Source: Rebecca billardiae RCC1528
Lineage: Eukaryota; Haptophyta
NCBI GenBank assembly: GCA_965240325.2
Contig: OZ251239.1
Location: forward strand, 1,178,001 to 1,242,000
Direction of reading: 5' to 3'
Length of the DNA: 64,000 nt
Shown: positions 53,149 through 63,067 of the stretch, piece after piece
Position numbering within the stretch: position 1 is the stretch's first letter
Layout: each line of letters opens with the position of its first letter
Notes under the pieces: model-generated
Seen by the model: only the letters and a program-made list of their open reading frames with translations
Databases searched by the model: none
What the model was told of the DNA's origin: nothing
Position numbers and translations under genes: made by a program

Positions 53149-53706
53149 ATGGCGCCTGCTCTGATCGTGGCGACGATCGTGGCGATGACGACAATAGCTC
53201 CCCTAGCCGTTGGCCCTTGCCAACGCGCGGTGCTCGCCCGACGAGTGCCACGGCCGATGCTGCTCACGGCCTCCAGCGCTGGCCCCTTGCCCTGCACAGA
53301 GGCAAACGTGCTGGAGGTTCTCGATGAGTGCCGCGCCGCCGGCACGGACATGTTCGGATGCCACCCGGCGTGCGCAGAGGTGGGCATCACCGGAGACGTC
53401 GAGCTCGTCGACCTGGAGGGCCCGTTCGTGACCATCGCGCTGTCAGGCCGCTTCTGGCACCGACGACGCACCGTGCTGCAGCGCGTCGGCGCGTTCCTCG
53501 CCGAGCGCATCCCGGAGCTCGTTGAGGTCACGCTGGCAGACCCGGAGATGGCAGAGGACTTTGTGCTCGACGAGGACGGCAACCCGGCCGTCGACAAGCG
53601 CTCGCCTGACTTCAACGGGGATCGCGAGGCGATGTCATTTAACGGGTACGACCCCGACCAGCGTGGGCCTTTCCCCGATCGGAACGCGCTCAGCTTCTTC
53701 GTGTGA
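53149..53706 (+). CDS. NFU/NifU-like domain protein lacking the CxxC cluster motif
   Basis: 185 residues from ATG 53149. The first 45 or so residues are hydrophobic then Arg-rich (MAPALIVATIVAMTTIAPLA, VLARRVPRPMLLT), fitting a signal plus transit leader of a plastid protein in algae with complex plastids; this is inference. Residues about 50-135 follow the NFU domain order: CTEANVLEVLDECR, GDVELVDLEGPFVTIALSG, then RVGAFLAERIPELVEVTLAD. NFU proteins place CGSCPSST at the third position to hold a 4Fe-4S or 2Fe-2S cluster; here the sequence is RFWHRRRT (Arg101 onward), with no cysteines. The tail is acidic (DFVLDEDGN). Likely a non-cluster-binding paralogue, or a fold relative with another ligand. 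It is divergent from the U-box gene. Confidence 0.65.
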   Translation: MAPALIVATIVAMTTIAPLAVGPCQRAVLARRVPRPMLLTASSAGPLPCTEANVLEVLDECRAAGTDMFGCHPACAEVGITGDVELVDLEGPFVTIALSGRFWHRRRTVLQRVGAFLAERIPELVEVTLADPEMAEDFVLDEDGNPAVDKRSPDFNGDREAMSFNGYDPDQRGPFPDRNALSFFV

Positions 53707-54316
53707 CTACTGACTGGCAGCGACTCGATCAGACGCCGCGAGTACGGTCCAGACTCAAGTCGTGTCAGCGGAGTCGTGCGAGGCCGCGCAGACAGTATTT
53801 ATACCATTTACCGTGCCCCGCACTCCGCAGTGCCAGGCCCCATGCGCCCCGCGGCCAAGGCTCATCACGTCGGGCGCTGCCAGCCGTCAATAAGGCCTCC
53901 GCTGAGTCAGTAAGTGCTCCCCGGCGGGCCCGGGCCCCCGCCGCCACCCTGTTACAAGCTGTAAGCAGGGTACACCGGGCTCACAACCGGGTACAGGCCC
54001 GGCACAGCATCTGCTGCGTGCTGCCGTCATCTCAGCGCAGGCTCAGTCTCATCGTCATCAGCATATCAGCGCAGCATGCAGATATCATGCATATAGCAGC
54101 GTCAGGCGGCGCACTCGCGACAGCCACGACGCTGCCGGGCAGGGCCAGGCAACTCCGTGAACTCGTCGTCATCCGACGATAGCGCCCGGTCCGGCGCGCT
54201 CAACGAGGCTCCCCAGTCGTAGCCGCAGCAGTCACTCACGGCAGGTGGCTCCGCGCCTGGTGCTCGAAGGCTCCGCCAGACTCTGGAGAACACAGGCCAG
54301 ACCGGCTCTAGTGCCT
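53707..54316. other. Intergenic, no gene supported
   Basis: Between the NFU-like stop and the amine oxidase stop (convergent genes). A minus-strand frame at about 54105-54310 (VWPVFSRVWRSLRAPGAEPP ... LSSDDDEFTELPG) looks mildly protein-like. It could be an alternative last exon of the amine oxidase gene. Confidence 0.4.
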
Positions 54317-57300
54317 TCAGAGGTCGAACAGCGCGAGGGCGGCGCACTGCGCTGCAAACACGCCGCCCAGGGAGAACACGGGCGCGAGCGCGTACGGCGC
54401 GATTCCGAGCAGCGGCCCTGCGAGCGAGCGCGCGGAGAGGCGCGGGGGCGGGGGGCGGCGCACACAGCCAGCGCGGCCGAGGCGCGTGGCACGCCGTGAG
54501 CGGCGCGCGCGCACGGAATGCGCCCGGCACGGCAGGACGCGCCGCCGCCGTCGCAGCCGCGCGAGCCGCGCGCCGTGTCACGGCCGCGCGCGCATCTCGC
54601 GCGCACCGCCCCGCAGGCTGACGTAGACGGCGCCCCACGCGCCCGCGAGGAGCGCGTCGGTTGAGATGGACTGCTGGCACAGGCCCCCCGCTGTGAACGC
54701 CTGCCGAGGCGGCGCGGCGCGGAGCGCAAGGGGGAGCGCGGCGGAGCGCGCGGCGCGATGAGCACGCCAACGCGCGCCGCGGCCGCGCGCCGTGCGCGGC
54801 GGCGGCGCACAGTCGGGTGCACGGCATGGGGCTCGGCGCCCGGCGCACGAGGGGGCGCGCGCGCCCGGGCCCCGGGCTTCGATGGACGGCGCCGCGCGCG
54901 CGCGCACACCTGCAGCAGCGTCGCCACCAAGCCGGTGGGCGGCGCGGGCGGCGCGGGCGCGCCAGCCACGGCGCCGGCCGCGCCGCCGGAGCGCGCCGCG
55001 ACGCGCGCCCACGCGCGCGCGGGGGCTGCCAGCCAGGCCACCGGCCGGTGCGACGCGCGCGGCGGCGGCGGGAGCATGGGGCTCGCGGCCTGCGGCGCGG
55101 GCGGCAGCTGCCACCAGATCACAGCGGCGGTGTTGGCGAGGTGCGTCGCCGCGCACGCGCACGCCAGCGCGCCGAACAGCGCCGCCTGCGCGCGCGGCGG
55201 CACCGCCGCGCCGCCACGCTCGCCCGCGCCGCCGCCGCGCTCGGCACCGCCCGCCGAGCCGCGCGCCGCCGCCGCGCCGAGGGCGCGCGCGACGAACGGG
55301 ACGGCGAGGATGGAGTGCAGCACGGCAAGGCAGACGGTGAACGCGCCGCGCGCGCCGCCGAGCGGCGCGAGCAGCGCCGCCGCCCGCGCCGCCGCGCCGC
55401 CGCCCTCCGCGCCCTCCAGCGCGAGCGTGAGTGGCAGCATGGCCGCCGCGCACAGCGCTAGGAGCACGCACGCGCACCCGAGGGCGTGCACCCGCGCCGC
55501 GCCGCCGCCGCCGCCGCCGCCGCGCGCCGCGGCCGCCTCGGCCTCGGCCGCTGCGGCGCGCAGCGCGCGCGGCGCCTCGCGCGCGCGCACGGCCACCTCG
55601 ACCAGCCCCACCGGGTAGCACGCCGAGATGGCGATGACGAAACCGCCGCACACGGCCGCGAGCTGATTGGACGGCGGCACGCGCAGCCGCCCGTACTCGA
55701 GATACAGCGCCGCGCTACCCACATTTACCCAGTTGAGGAGCTGCGCGGACCACCACCAGCGCGCCGGCGGGAGCGTCACCTCCGCGTACGCCTGCACGAA
55801 CGAGTTGCTCGACGCCGCCCAGCGCGCCGCGCCGCCGTCGGCCTCGCCCGCCGCCGCGGCCGCGCGCGCGCACGCGCCGCGCAGCTCAATAAACCAAAAA
55901 AGAATTCTCGACCAGGTGGCGCAGAGCGCGAGGACGCAGCAGACGGGCAGCAGCACGGCGGTCGCGGGCGCGCGCGCGGCGCACAGGCGCCACGGCACGC
56001 CGCCGAGCGCGCGCGCCGCGCACGCGCCCGCCAGCGCAAAGTACGCCGCCGACGCGACGCGGCCGGCCGTATCCGCGTCGCCCGCGAGCGCGCCGAGCGC
56101 GGCGCGCAGCAACGCAAGCGGCCCGCGCAGCTCGGATGGCAGCCGCTCGGGCACGAGGACGGGGGCTGGCGCGGCGTACGCGGCGGCGAGGGCGAGGGCA
56201 GCCAACGCGCTCGCGCACGCGAGGCGGCGCCGGGCGGCGGGGCCCACGCCGCCGCCTTCCGACCCGCCGCACCCCGCCTCCGCCGCGCCCGCCGCCGCCG
56301 CCGCCGTCGGCGCCGCCGCCTGTGTGAACCCGGCGTGCACTCCGGGGGGCGCAAGGAGGGTCTCTGCGGGCGGCTGCGCCTCGTCCGCGCGGAGCGCGAG
56401 GTCCTCGGCGGCGTACGCGGCGGTGCGCGCGGCCCAGGGCACGCGCACGCCGAGCGCGCGCGCCACGCGCACCGCCGAGATGCACGCCGACTCCTGCAGT
56501 GGGATGGCGTAGGAAGTGTAAGCACCAGCCATCCAGATGCCGCCGCCGCCCTGCGCGGCCGCGAGCTCGGCCACGGCCGCGCGCGTGTCGAGGCCGACGA
56601 CCGAGCGCTTGAAGACGACGGGCTTGATGACGGCGGCGTGCGGCGGCGGGGACGGCGTGGACTCGGGGGACGGCGTCGCCGTCTCGTCGGGCCCGCGCGC
56701 CTCCGCCTCGCCGCCTCGCCGAGCTGTGGCCGCCGCCGCGGCCGCGGCGGCCGCGGCTGCAGACTGCCCGGTGCGCAGAGCTGGCAGCGAGTCAGTCAGC
56801 GGCGCCCACGTCATGAAGAGCTCGGAGAGCTCGGGCTCGTCCGCCGCGCCGTCGGCGCCGGCGCTCGCGTCGGCGCTCGCGCCACGGCCGCCCTGCGCCG
56901 CCTCCGCCTCGGCGGCTGCGCGCACGGCGCCCCCGGCGGCGGCGGCCGCCTCGGCCGCGCCCGCGGCGGCGGCCGCGTCCGCGGCGGGCGCGACGCCGAG
57001 ACAGTCGGCGTGGTTGGTGTGCAGCGTGAACATGGCGCGGCTCAGGTCGGGCGCGAGCACGACCGAGGCGACCGACCAGTCCTCCCGCCGCGGCGGCATC
57101 ACGCACGGGTGCCGGTGCAGCAGCACCTCGCTACTCTCGTAACGAAACCGGCGGAGCACCGACGCGACTGCCGGCCTCGAGCGCGCGAGCAGGGTTGCGG
57201 ACACGTCCGCCGGCGTCGCGAGGACGACGTGGTCGAAGGGCTCGACGCGCTCGGCGGCGGCGCCGGCGGGCGTGTACGCGACGCGCGGCCTCGCCGCCTC

Positions 57301-58113
57301 GCCGCCCGCGCCCGGCTCCGCGCCCAGCACCGCCGACACCGCGCAGCCCAGCTCAAGCCGCCGGGCGCCGGCCGAGAGCCGCGCCGCGGTGTGGTCCGTG
57401 CCGAGCCGCGCGCGGTGCTGCGAGTGGCTCGAGAGCGTGGTGAGGTACGCGCGGAGCACGGCGACGGGGTACTCGAGCACCGCCTCGTACGAGCACGTGC
57501 ACACCATCGAGAGGATCGGCAGCAGCAGCCGCCGCGCGAACGGCTCGCCGATGTCGCGCGCGCGCAGGTACTGTCCGAGAGTGATGTCGGCGCAGTCCGC
57601 GGCCGAGTCGCGGCGGAGGTGGTAGTGGAAGCGGACGGCGTCGAGCAGCATGAACAGCGTGCTCGGCCGCAGCAGCTGCACCAGCGCGTACACGTCGTTC
57701 ACCTCGGGCAGCGACTCGAACTTGAGGCCTCGCGCGCGCGCGCGCGCGCCAGACGCCTTTGCGCCGCCGCCGCTGCTCGCGCCGCCCGAGATTCGGAGGA
57801 AGGGGCGCGCGGAGCCGAGGACCATGTACGACCAGGCCCACGACCACGGCTCGAGCGCGATGCCCGCGTCGCGGTACAGCGCGATCAGGTTCGGGTAGAA
57901 GGTCGACGAGATCGCGCGCGGCGGCGTGTCAATCCGGCGCCGGCCGGCGGCGGTGGAGACCTCGATCGACGTGGAGTCGACGCCGAGGCGCGGCGCGCGC
58001 TCGAAGATGGTGACGTCGTGGCCCGCGCGCGCGAACGCGTACGCCGTGGCGAGGCCCGCGATCCCCGAGCCGACCACCGCGACGCGCAGCGGCGTGCTCT
58101 CGGCGTCCGTCAT
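54317..58113 (-). CDS. Flavin amine oxidase-like domain fused to a polytopic membrane domain
   Basis: Three exons by eye: 58113-54910, 54700-54607 and 54417-54317, total 1132 residues. Introns of 209 and 189 nt have GTGTGC/GTGCGC donors and CAG acceptors; phases agree. Residues 1-570: FAD Rossmann motif VAVVGSGIAGLATAYAFARA (G15-x-G17-x-x-G20), then IFERAPRLGVDS, FDHVVLATPADVSATLL and the FAD-closing GIWMAGAYTSYAIPLQESA, the arrangement of COG2907-type amine oxidase/desaturase-like flavoproteins. An Ala-rich insert breaks the domain at about 370-460. From about 630 to the end there are roughly ten hydrophobic segments (for example ATAVLLPVCCVLALCATW, LAAVCGGFVIAISACYPVGL, APYALAPVFSLGGVFAAQ). 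Substrate unknown. It is divergent from the FMO gene, 241 bp apart, which suggests linked redox or lipid modification. Confidence 0.75.
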
Positions 58114-58354
58114 CGCCGCGCGCGAGGTCCGAGCTCGCCGGTTGCGCGCACGCGTGCGCTGCGCGTGCGGCGTGCGCGCCTGCGCGGCGAATTGCCGAAT
58201 TCCTTTTTTGCTCGGATCGCCGACCGGATTACCGGAACCGCCCCGCCGCCGCCGGACCACCGCCGTGCCGCCCGCGTCTCGGCTACTTGGACCGCGAGGG
58301 CGGCGTTGCGCTCTCCACTTCCCCGTTCGCGCACGCTCGCACGCGCGCGGCAGG
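58114..58354. promoter_or_regulatory. Shared intergenic region, amine oxidase and FMO genes
   Basis: 241 bp between divergent ATGs (58113 minus, 58355 plus). Contains AATTGCCGAATTCCTTTTTT (about 58189-58208), a rare A/T-rich island that could mark the promoter core. Function inferred from arrangement. Confidence 0.4.
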
Positions 58355-61120
58355 ATGGCCTCCCGGCCGAGCGTGCGCTCGGTCTGCGTGATCGGCGCCG
58401 GCCCGTCCGGCCTCGTCACCGCCAAGCTCCTCGCCGAGCGGGCGTACGATGTCGTCGTGTTCGAGCAGGGGCACCGTGTTGGGGGCACGTTTGCGAACAA
58501 GACGTACGAGGACGGCCGGCTGGTGAGCAGCAAGTACCTCACGCCCTTCTCCGACCTGCGCATGGCCGAGCTGCCGCCCGCGCAGAACCACCCGAGCGTC
58601 GACGCGTACCTCGACTACCTCCGCCGCTACTGCGACGCTTTCGGTCTGTGGGCGCACATCCGCCTCTCGCACGCGGTCGAGCACGTGCGCGCGCTCGGCG
58701 GCGACGCGGACGGGTACGAGGTGCGCGTGCTCGACCTCTCGCGCGGCGTGCGATCCACGCACCGCTTCGACGCCGTCGCCGTGTGCAGCGGGCTGCACAA
58801 CGTGCCGCGCGAGCCGAGCATCCCGGGGCGCGACGCGTTTGGTGGCGTCGTCCTCCACTCGGCGCAGTACAAGGGGAAGGCGCAGCTGGCGGGGAAGCGC
58901 GTGGTCGTGGTGGGCACGGGCGAGACCGGGATGGACATCGTGTACCACGCCGTCCAGGTCTGCCCCGAGGTCACGCTCTCCATCCGGCGCGGCTTCCTGT
59001 CGGTGCCGGCCGAGGGCTGGGGCGGCGTGCCGCTGGACACCATCATCACCAACGCGTTCGAGCACTCGCACGAGCACCCGCTCGTGCAGAAGTACCGGAT
59101 GAAGTGGGCGGTGACGACGTACGTCATCCGGTGCGTGCGCGCGCCGCGCGCTGTCGCTGTCGCGAGCCGCCCGCGCCGCGCGCTGCGACGGCTGAGGCGC
59201 CCGCCACCGCGGCCGCGCGGCGCGGCGCGGCGCACGGCTGCGCGCGGCCACGCCCGCCCCACTCATCCGCACAGTCTCATGTTCCTGCTCAGCACGGGCA
59301 CGTGGCGCGGGTACAACCAGTACGTCGGCTCGGTCAACCCGGTGAGCCGCGGGTACCACATCCTGAACAAGTCCGTCGCCGCGATGCCGTACATCAACCG
59401 GCCGATCAAGCGCAAGTCGTGGCTGCGGCGCGCGCTCTTCGGCCGCTGGACGACGCCCTGGCTCGAGCCGTCGGTGCCGGGGGTGGACGTGACGTGCCGC
59501 CCGCCGATCGAGCGCGTGGACGGCCGCCGCGTGCTCTTCACCGACGGCACCGAAGTCGAGGCGGACGTCATCGTGCTCGCGACCGGCTACCGGCAGGAAT
59601 TCCCGTTCCTCAAAACGAAGCCCGAAGGCGCGGGCGCGGCCGAGACCGGGGCGGGCGGGGCGGCCGGAGCGGGCGGGGCGGCCGGAGCGGGCGGGGCGGC
59701 CGGACCGCCGTCGGCCGCGCGCGCGGCGCCGCCGGCGTGCGCCGGCGACGACGCGGCTGCGGACGCGCGGCCGGCGGCGGCGGCTGCCGCCGCCACGCCG
59801 GAGCTGTCCGCCGCTGCGCCGGCCAACGGCAGCGGCGCGCACGGCCGCGCGGGGCCCACTGCGCCGCGCGGCGGCACGGCTGACCGTGCACCCACCGGCG
59901 TGGCCGCGGACGGCGGCGACGGTGGCAGGGGGCACGCGGCCGCGGCCGCGGGCGCGCGCAAGCCCGCGGCCTCGCGCGCGCGCAGCCGGCGGCGCAAGGG
60001 CAAGGCGAAGGCGGCGGCAATCGCGGAGCAGCAGGCTGCCGGCGCGGCCGGGGGCGCCGCGGCCGCGCAGCCGCCGCCGCCGCCGCCGCCTTTGGGCGCA
60101 GCGGCGGACGAGGCGGCTGGCAGCGCGCGCGCCAAGGCGGCTGGCGGCTCGCCCACGCCCGCCGTGGGCGCCTCGCCCCCCGCCAACCGCGCGGCCGATG
60201 CCGTCTCGCCAGCCGCGCCCAAGCCGGCCGCTGCGGCCGCCGCTCCGCCCGCCCCGACCGCCGCCGCCGCTGCCGGGCCCGTCCTCACCGCTGCGCGGCC
60301 GTGCGGCGCCGCGCGCGGCCCGTCTGAGGCCTTGCGCGGCGGCGGGCTGGGCAGCTGCGAGCAGGGCGCGCCCTCGACGTGCCCGTGGTCCGAGGAGGAC
60401 CCGCTCCCCTCGCTGCACTTCATCTGCGAGCCCGAGCGCACCACCCTGTCGTTCATCGGCTTCGTCCGACCCAACGTGGGCGCCATCCCTCCCATGTCCG
60501 AGCTGCAGGCCATGTGGTGGCTCCGCTGCCTACAGGGGAAGCTGCTGCCCGAGCGCGCGCAGCAGCCCGGCGCGGGCGCGGCGCCGAGGCCCGCCACCGA
60601 GCAGCCGTACATGCTCCTCGGGCGCAAGCTGCCCTTCGGCGTCGACTTCGGCACGTACATGCACATCGTGGCCGAGGAGATCGGCGCCGCGCCGCGCGTG
60701 CTCGGGCCGACCTGGATGCTGTTCGCGCCGCGCGTGCTGATCGCGTGGGCGCTCGGCCAGGCGTACATCTCCTTCTTCAAGTGCGGCGCGCGCGCTCGGC
60801 GCGGCGCGCGCGTGCCGAACCCGCCGCCCCTCGCCTCGGCGCCGTCCGCGCACTGACCCGCCGTACCCACCTTACCCGCCGTACCCACCTTACCCACGCA
60901 CCTCGCCCGCAGGCTGTCAGGGCCCTATCGCAGCGCAGACGCGTGGACGCTCGCGCGCACCGAGCTCTGGTCGACCGTGACGAAGCGCGGGCTCGGCTCG
61001 AACCTGATCCTGCTCGCGACGGTCGCGGCGTTCGGCATGCTCTCCCTCGCCTTCTACGCGCTGGACGCGCTGCTCTGGGCGCCGCGCGCGCTGTGCGGCC
61101 GGCGCGAGGGTCGGGACTGA
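58355..61120 (+). CDS. Flavin-containing monooxygenase (FMO-type) with long low-complexity insert
   Basis: Three exons by eye: 58355-59130, 59275-60780 and 60913-61120, total 829 residues; introns of 144 and 132 nt with GTGCGT/GTGCGG donors and CAG acceptors. The FAD site is VCVIGAGPSGLVTAKLLAE (G14-x-G16-x-x-G19), with VGGTF after it. The FMO-type signature region is VLHSAQYKGKAQLAGKRVVV, and the NADPH site VVVVGTGETGMDI. VIVLATGYRQEFPFLK matches the ATGY motif. An Ala/Gly/Pro-rich insert of about 240 residues follows, then the conserved DPLPSLHFICEP, LSFIGFVRPNVGAIPPMSEL, QAMWWLRCLQGKLLP and the C-terminal PYRSADAW with a membrane helix (NLILLATVAAFGMLSLAFYA). Expected reaction: NADPH-dependent oxygenation of soft nucleophiles; substrate unknown. 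Normal FMO core is about 500-550 residues. Confidence 0.88.
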
Positions 61121-61930
61121 CGCGCCAGCACGACACTGAGAGCTCCACTCCCGTCTCGGAATGAGAAGCGCCGTGCCTGTGACATGGCTGCAACGACGTG
61201 CAACTGCACGCCGGTCTTGGACTTGCGATGATCTTTAATACAATCACATGCGGACTCGGATATGATACTGCACCAGTCAGCCAGGCTGCTGCTGCGCCTG
61301 CTCCGGCGGGGGCCGGGGTGAGTGGGCGGGGGCGCTTATCACCGCGCCCGGTGGCCCCGCGGTCAGTCCCGCGGAGCTGCGCCGGCGCTCAGCTGCCGCG
61401 CGGACTCGGCGGCTCGGGCCGCACGTGCCGGCCGTGCCGTCACCGGCGTCAGCCGTGTCGCCGGGACCGCCCCCGGGACAGACTCACAGACGCTGCCCGC
61501 CCGCCCGTGTCGCGGGGCCAGTGCCGAGTGCCGGCAGGGCCGGCCCGGGCCGCCCCGGCTGGTGAGCCCAGCACTCTGGCCCGAGCCGCGGCGCGGCCGG
61601 CCGAGCGCCGCCGGCGCCGGCCCGGCCCGGCCCGGGGCAGCAGCTGCTAGGAGCAGCTGCTAGTGTCAGCGCGCAGCACAGTCACTAGTGGACTCCCATG
61701 CCACACGTCACGTGCGCGAGGGAGCGTACTCCCGACCGTGCTCACATCAGGCCAGCTCAGACCCGGCCTGGCAGGTGCGGCCATCGTGCCTCGAGGCGAC
61801 TCGTTTGGACTTTGGAGTTTGGCGCGCAGGCGCGGGGCGCACAATGGCGGCCTCGCCTCAGTAGCCATCAAGACCTTCACTTCCCTTTCGGAGGAGCACG
61901 GTATACGCTACGTGGCTGACGCGCGCGAGG
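61121..61930. other. Intergenic, GC-rich, no gene supported
   Basis: Contains a GCCGGC/CCCGGCC-rich block (61290-61650). The frame just upstream of 61931 (TFTSLSEEHGIRYVADARED) ends in a different frame and might be a missed 5' exon of the EsV-1-7 gene; no clear donor was seen. Confidence 0.45.
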
Positions 61931-63067
61931 ATGCCCAGCACGTGCGGCCGAGCTGGCTGTGGCAAGTATGCTTCCTTTGGCAAGCCGGGTACACGTGCCA
62001 GCCGCTGCGCCACGCACAAGCTGGCCGGCATGGTCAACGTGGTCAGCCGCAGGTGCGAGCATGCCGGCTGTGATAAGCAGCCGTCCTTCGGCATGCCGGG
62101 CGACACACGTGCCAGCCGCTGTGCCACGCACAAGCTTGCCGGCACGGTGGACGTGCAACACAGCAGGTGCGAGCATGCCGGCTGTGATAAGCAGCCGCAC
62201 TTCGGCATGCCGGGCGACACACGCGCCAGCCGCTGCGCGACGCACAAGCTGGCCGGCATGGTCGACGTGAGGAGCCGCAGGTGCGAGCATGCTGGCTGTG
62301 ACAAGCACCCGTGCTTCGGCATGCCCGGTGACACACGCCGCAGCCGCTGCGCCGTGCACAAGCTGGCTGGCATGATCAGCAAGCGCGCCTGGTTTGAGCG
62401 CAAGCGGGCTGCAGCCCCTGAGCCTCAGCAGGGCGGCAGCGCAAAGCGCAGGCGCGTGCAGCGGAACGGTGGCGGCACGACTGCAGCAGCTGCCGCTGCT
62501 GCCAGCTCGCAGCCTCAGCCGCAGCCACCGAGGGCCACGGCTCGTGCCGAGGCTCGCCCACCGCGTCGCCCTGACGTCGCGAGCGGCAGCGGCCCGCGCA
62601 GCCGCGGCGATGGGCCGGGCAAGCGCGCGGGGCCGAGCAGGGCGCATGCAGCGCGCGCACAGCCCGCCCTGGGCAGTGCCCCGCCCGCGGACGAGCCAGG
62701 CGGTGGAGGTGGCGGGGAGCACGTGGCAGATGCTCCGCTGCTCGGCCAGCTGGTCGAGCCTGCCTTGGGCACGCGGCACGCCGACGCTGCCGCCGAGCTC
62801 GCTGCCGAGCGCGCCGCCACCGAGCGCATGCGCGCCGAGCTCGTGCGCGCGCGCATGCGGCTGCGTCTCGCCGAGCAGGCGGCCGACCCGTCGCACCTGC
62901 GCGTGCTGCGCTTGGTCATGGAGGGCGAGGCTGAGCCCCTTGGCGCACTTCTGACGGGTGTTGATGCACGCTGTGACCCTGCGACTACACGAGATGAGAC
63001 TGAGCGCCATGCCACGCTGCACTACCTGCGCGAGCTCGAGGCGCGGGTCCGCGAGCCATCCGACTGA
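61931..63067 (+). CDS. EsV-1-7 repeat protein
   Basis: 378 residues. The N-terminal part has four tandem 38-residue units matching C-x4-C-x16-C-x2-H-x12, for example CEHAGCDKQPSFGMPGDTRA then SRCATHKLAG; the first unit is one residue short. This is the EsV-1-7 motif, first named from Ectocarpus virus EsV-1 and found in the brown algal IMMEDIATE UPRIGHT protein; paired Cys/His ligands suggest metal binding. After the repeats come a nuclear-localisation-like cluster (KRRRVQRN), a Gln/Pro and Arg-rich linker, and an Ala/Glu/Arg helix (AAELAAERAATERMRAELVR) that may form a coiled coil. One exon from ATG 61931. Function in unicells is unknown; a developmental or regulatory nuclear role is inferred from the brown algal member. 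Confidence 0.85.
   Translation: MPSTCGRAGCGKYASFGKPGTRASRCATHKLAGMVNVVSRRCEHAGCDKQPSFGMPGDTRASRCATHKLAGTVDVQHSRCEHAGCDKQPHFGMPGDTRASRCATHKLAGMVDVRSRRCEHAGCDKHPCFGMPGDTRRSRCAVHKLAGMISKRAWFERKRAAAPEPQQGGSAKRRRVQRNGGGTTAAAAAAASSQPQPQPPRATARAEARPPRRPDVASGSGPRSRGDGPGKRAGPSRAHAARAQPALGSAPPADEPGGGGGGEHVADAPLLGQLVEPALGTRHADAAAELAAERAATERMRAELVRARMRLRLAEQAADPSHLRVLRLVMEGEAEPLGALLTGVDARCDPATTRDETERHATLHYLRELEARVREPSD
62048..62390 (+). repeat. Tandem 114-bp coding repeat (EsV-1-7 units)
   Basis: Three near-identical 114-bp units plus a diverged one upstream, each starting TGCGAGCATGC. DNA identity between units is high, including third positions, so recent duplication or gene conversion is likely. Confidence 0.85.

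Noticed and set aside
55486-59883. Plus-strand open frame of 1465 codons across the amine oxidase and FMO region
   Set aside because: Arg/Ala-rich antisense shadow of the amine oxidase and out-of-frame shadow of the FMO; no motif, and both real genes have clear family signatures.
62048-62390. Regular tandem repeat that could be mistaken for a CRISPR-like array
   Set aside because: The 114-bp units are wholly coding and encode EsV-1-7 motifs; no repeat-spacer pattern.
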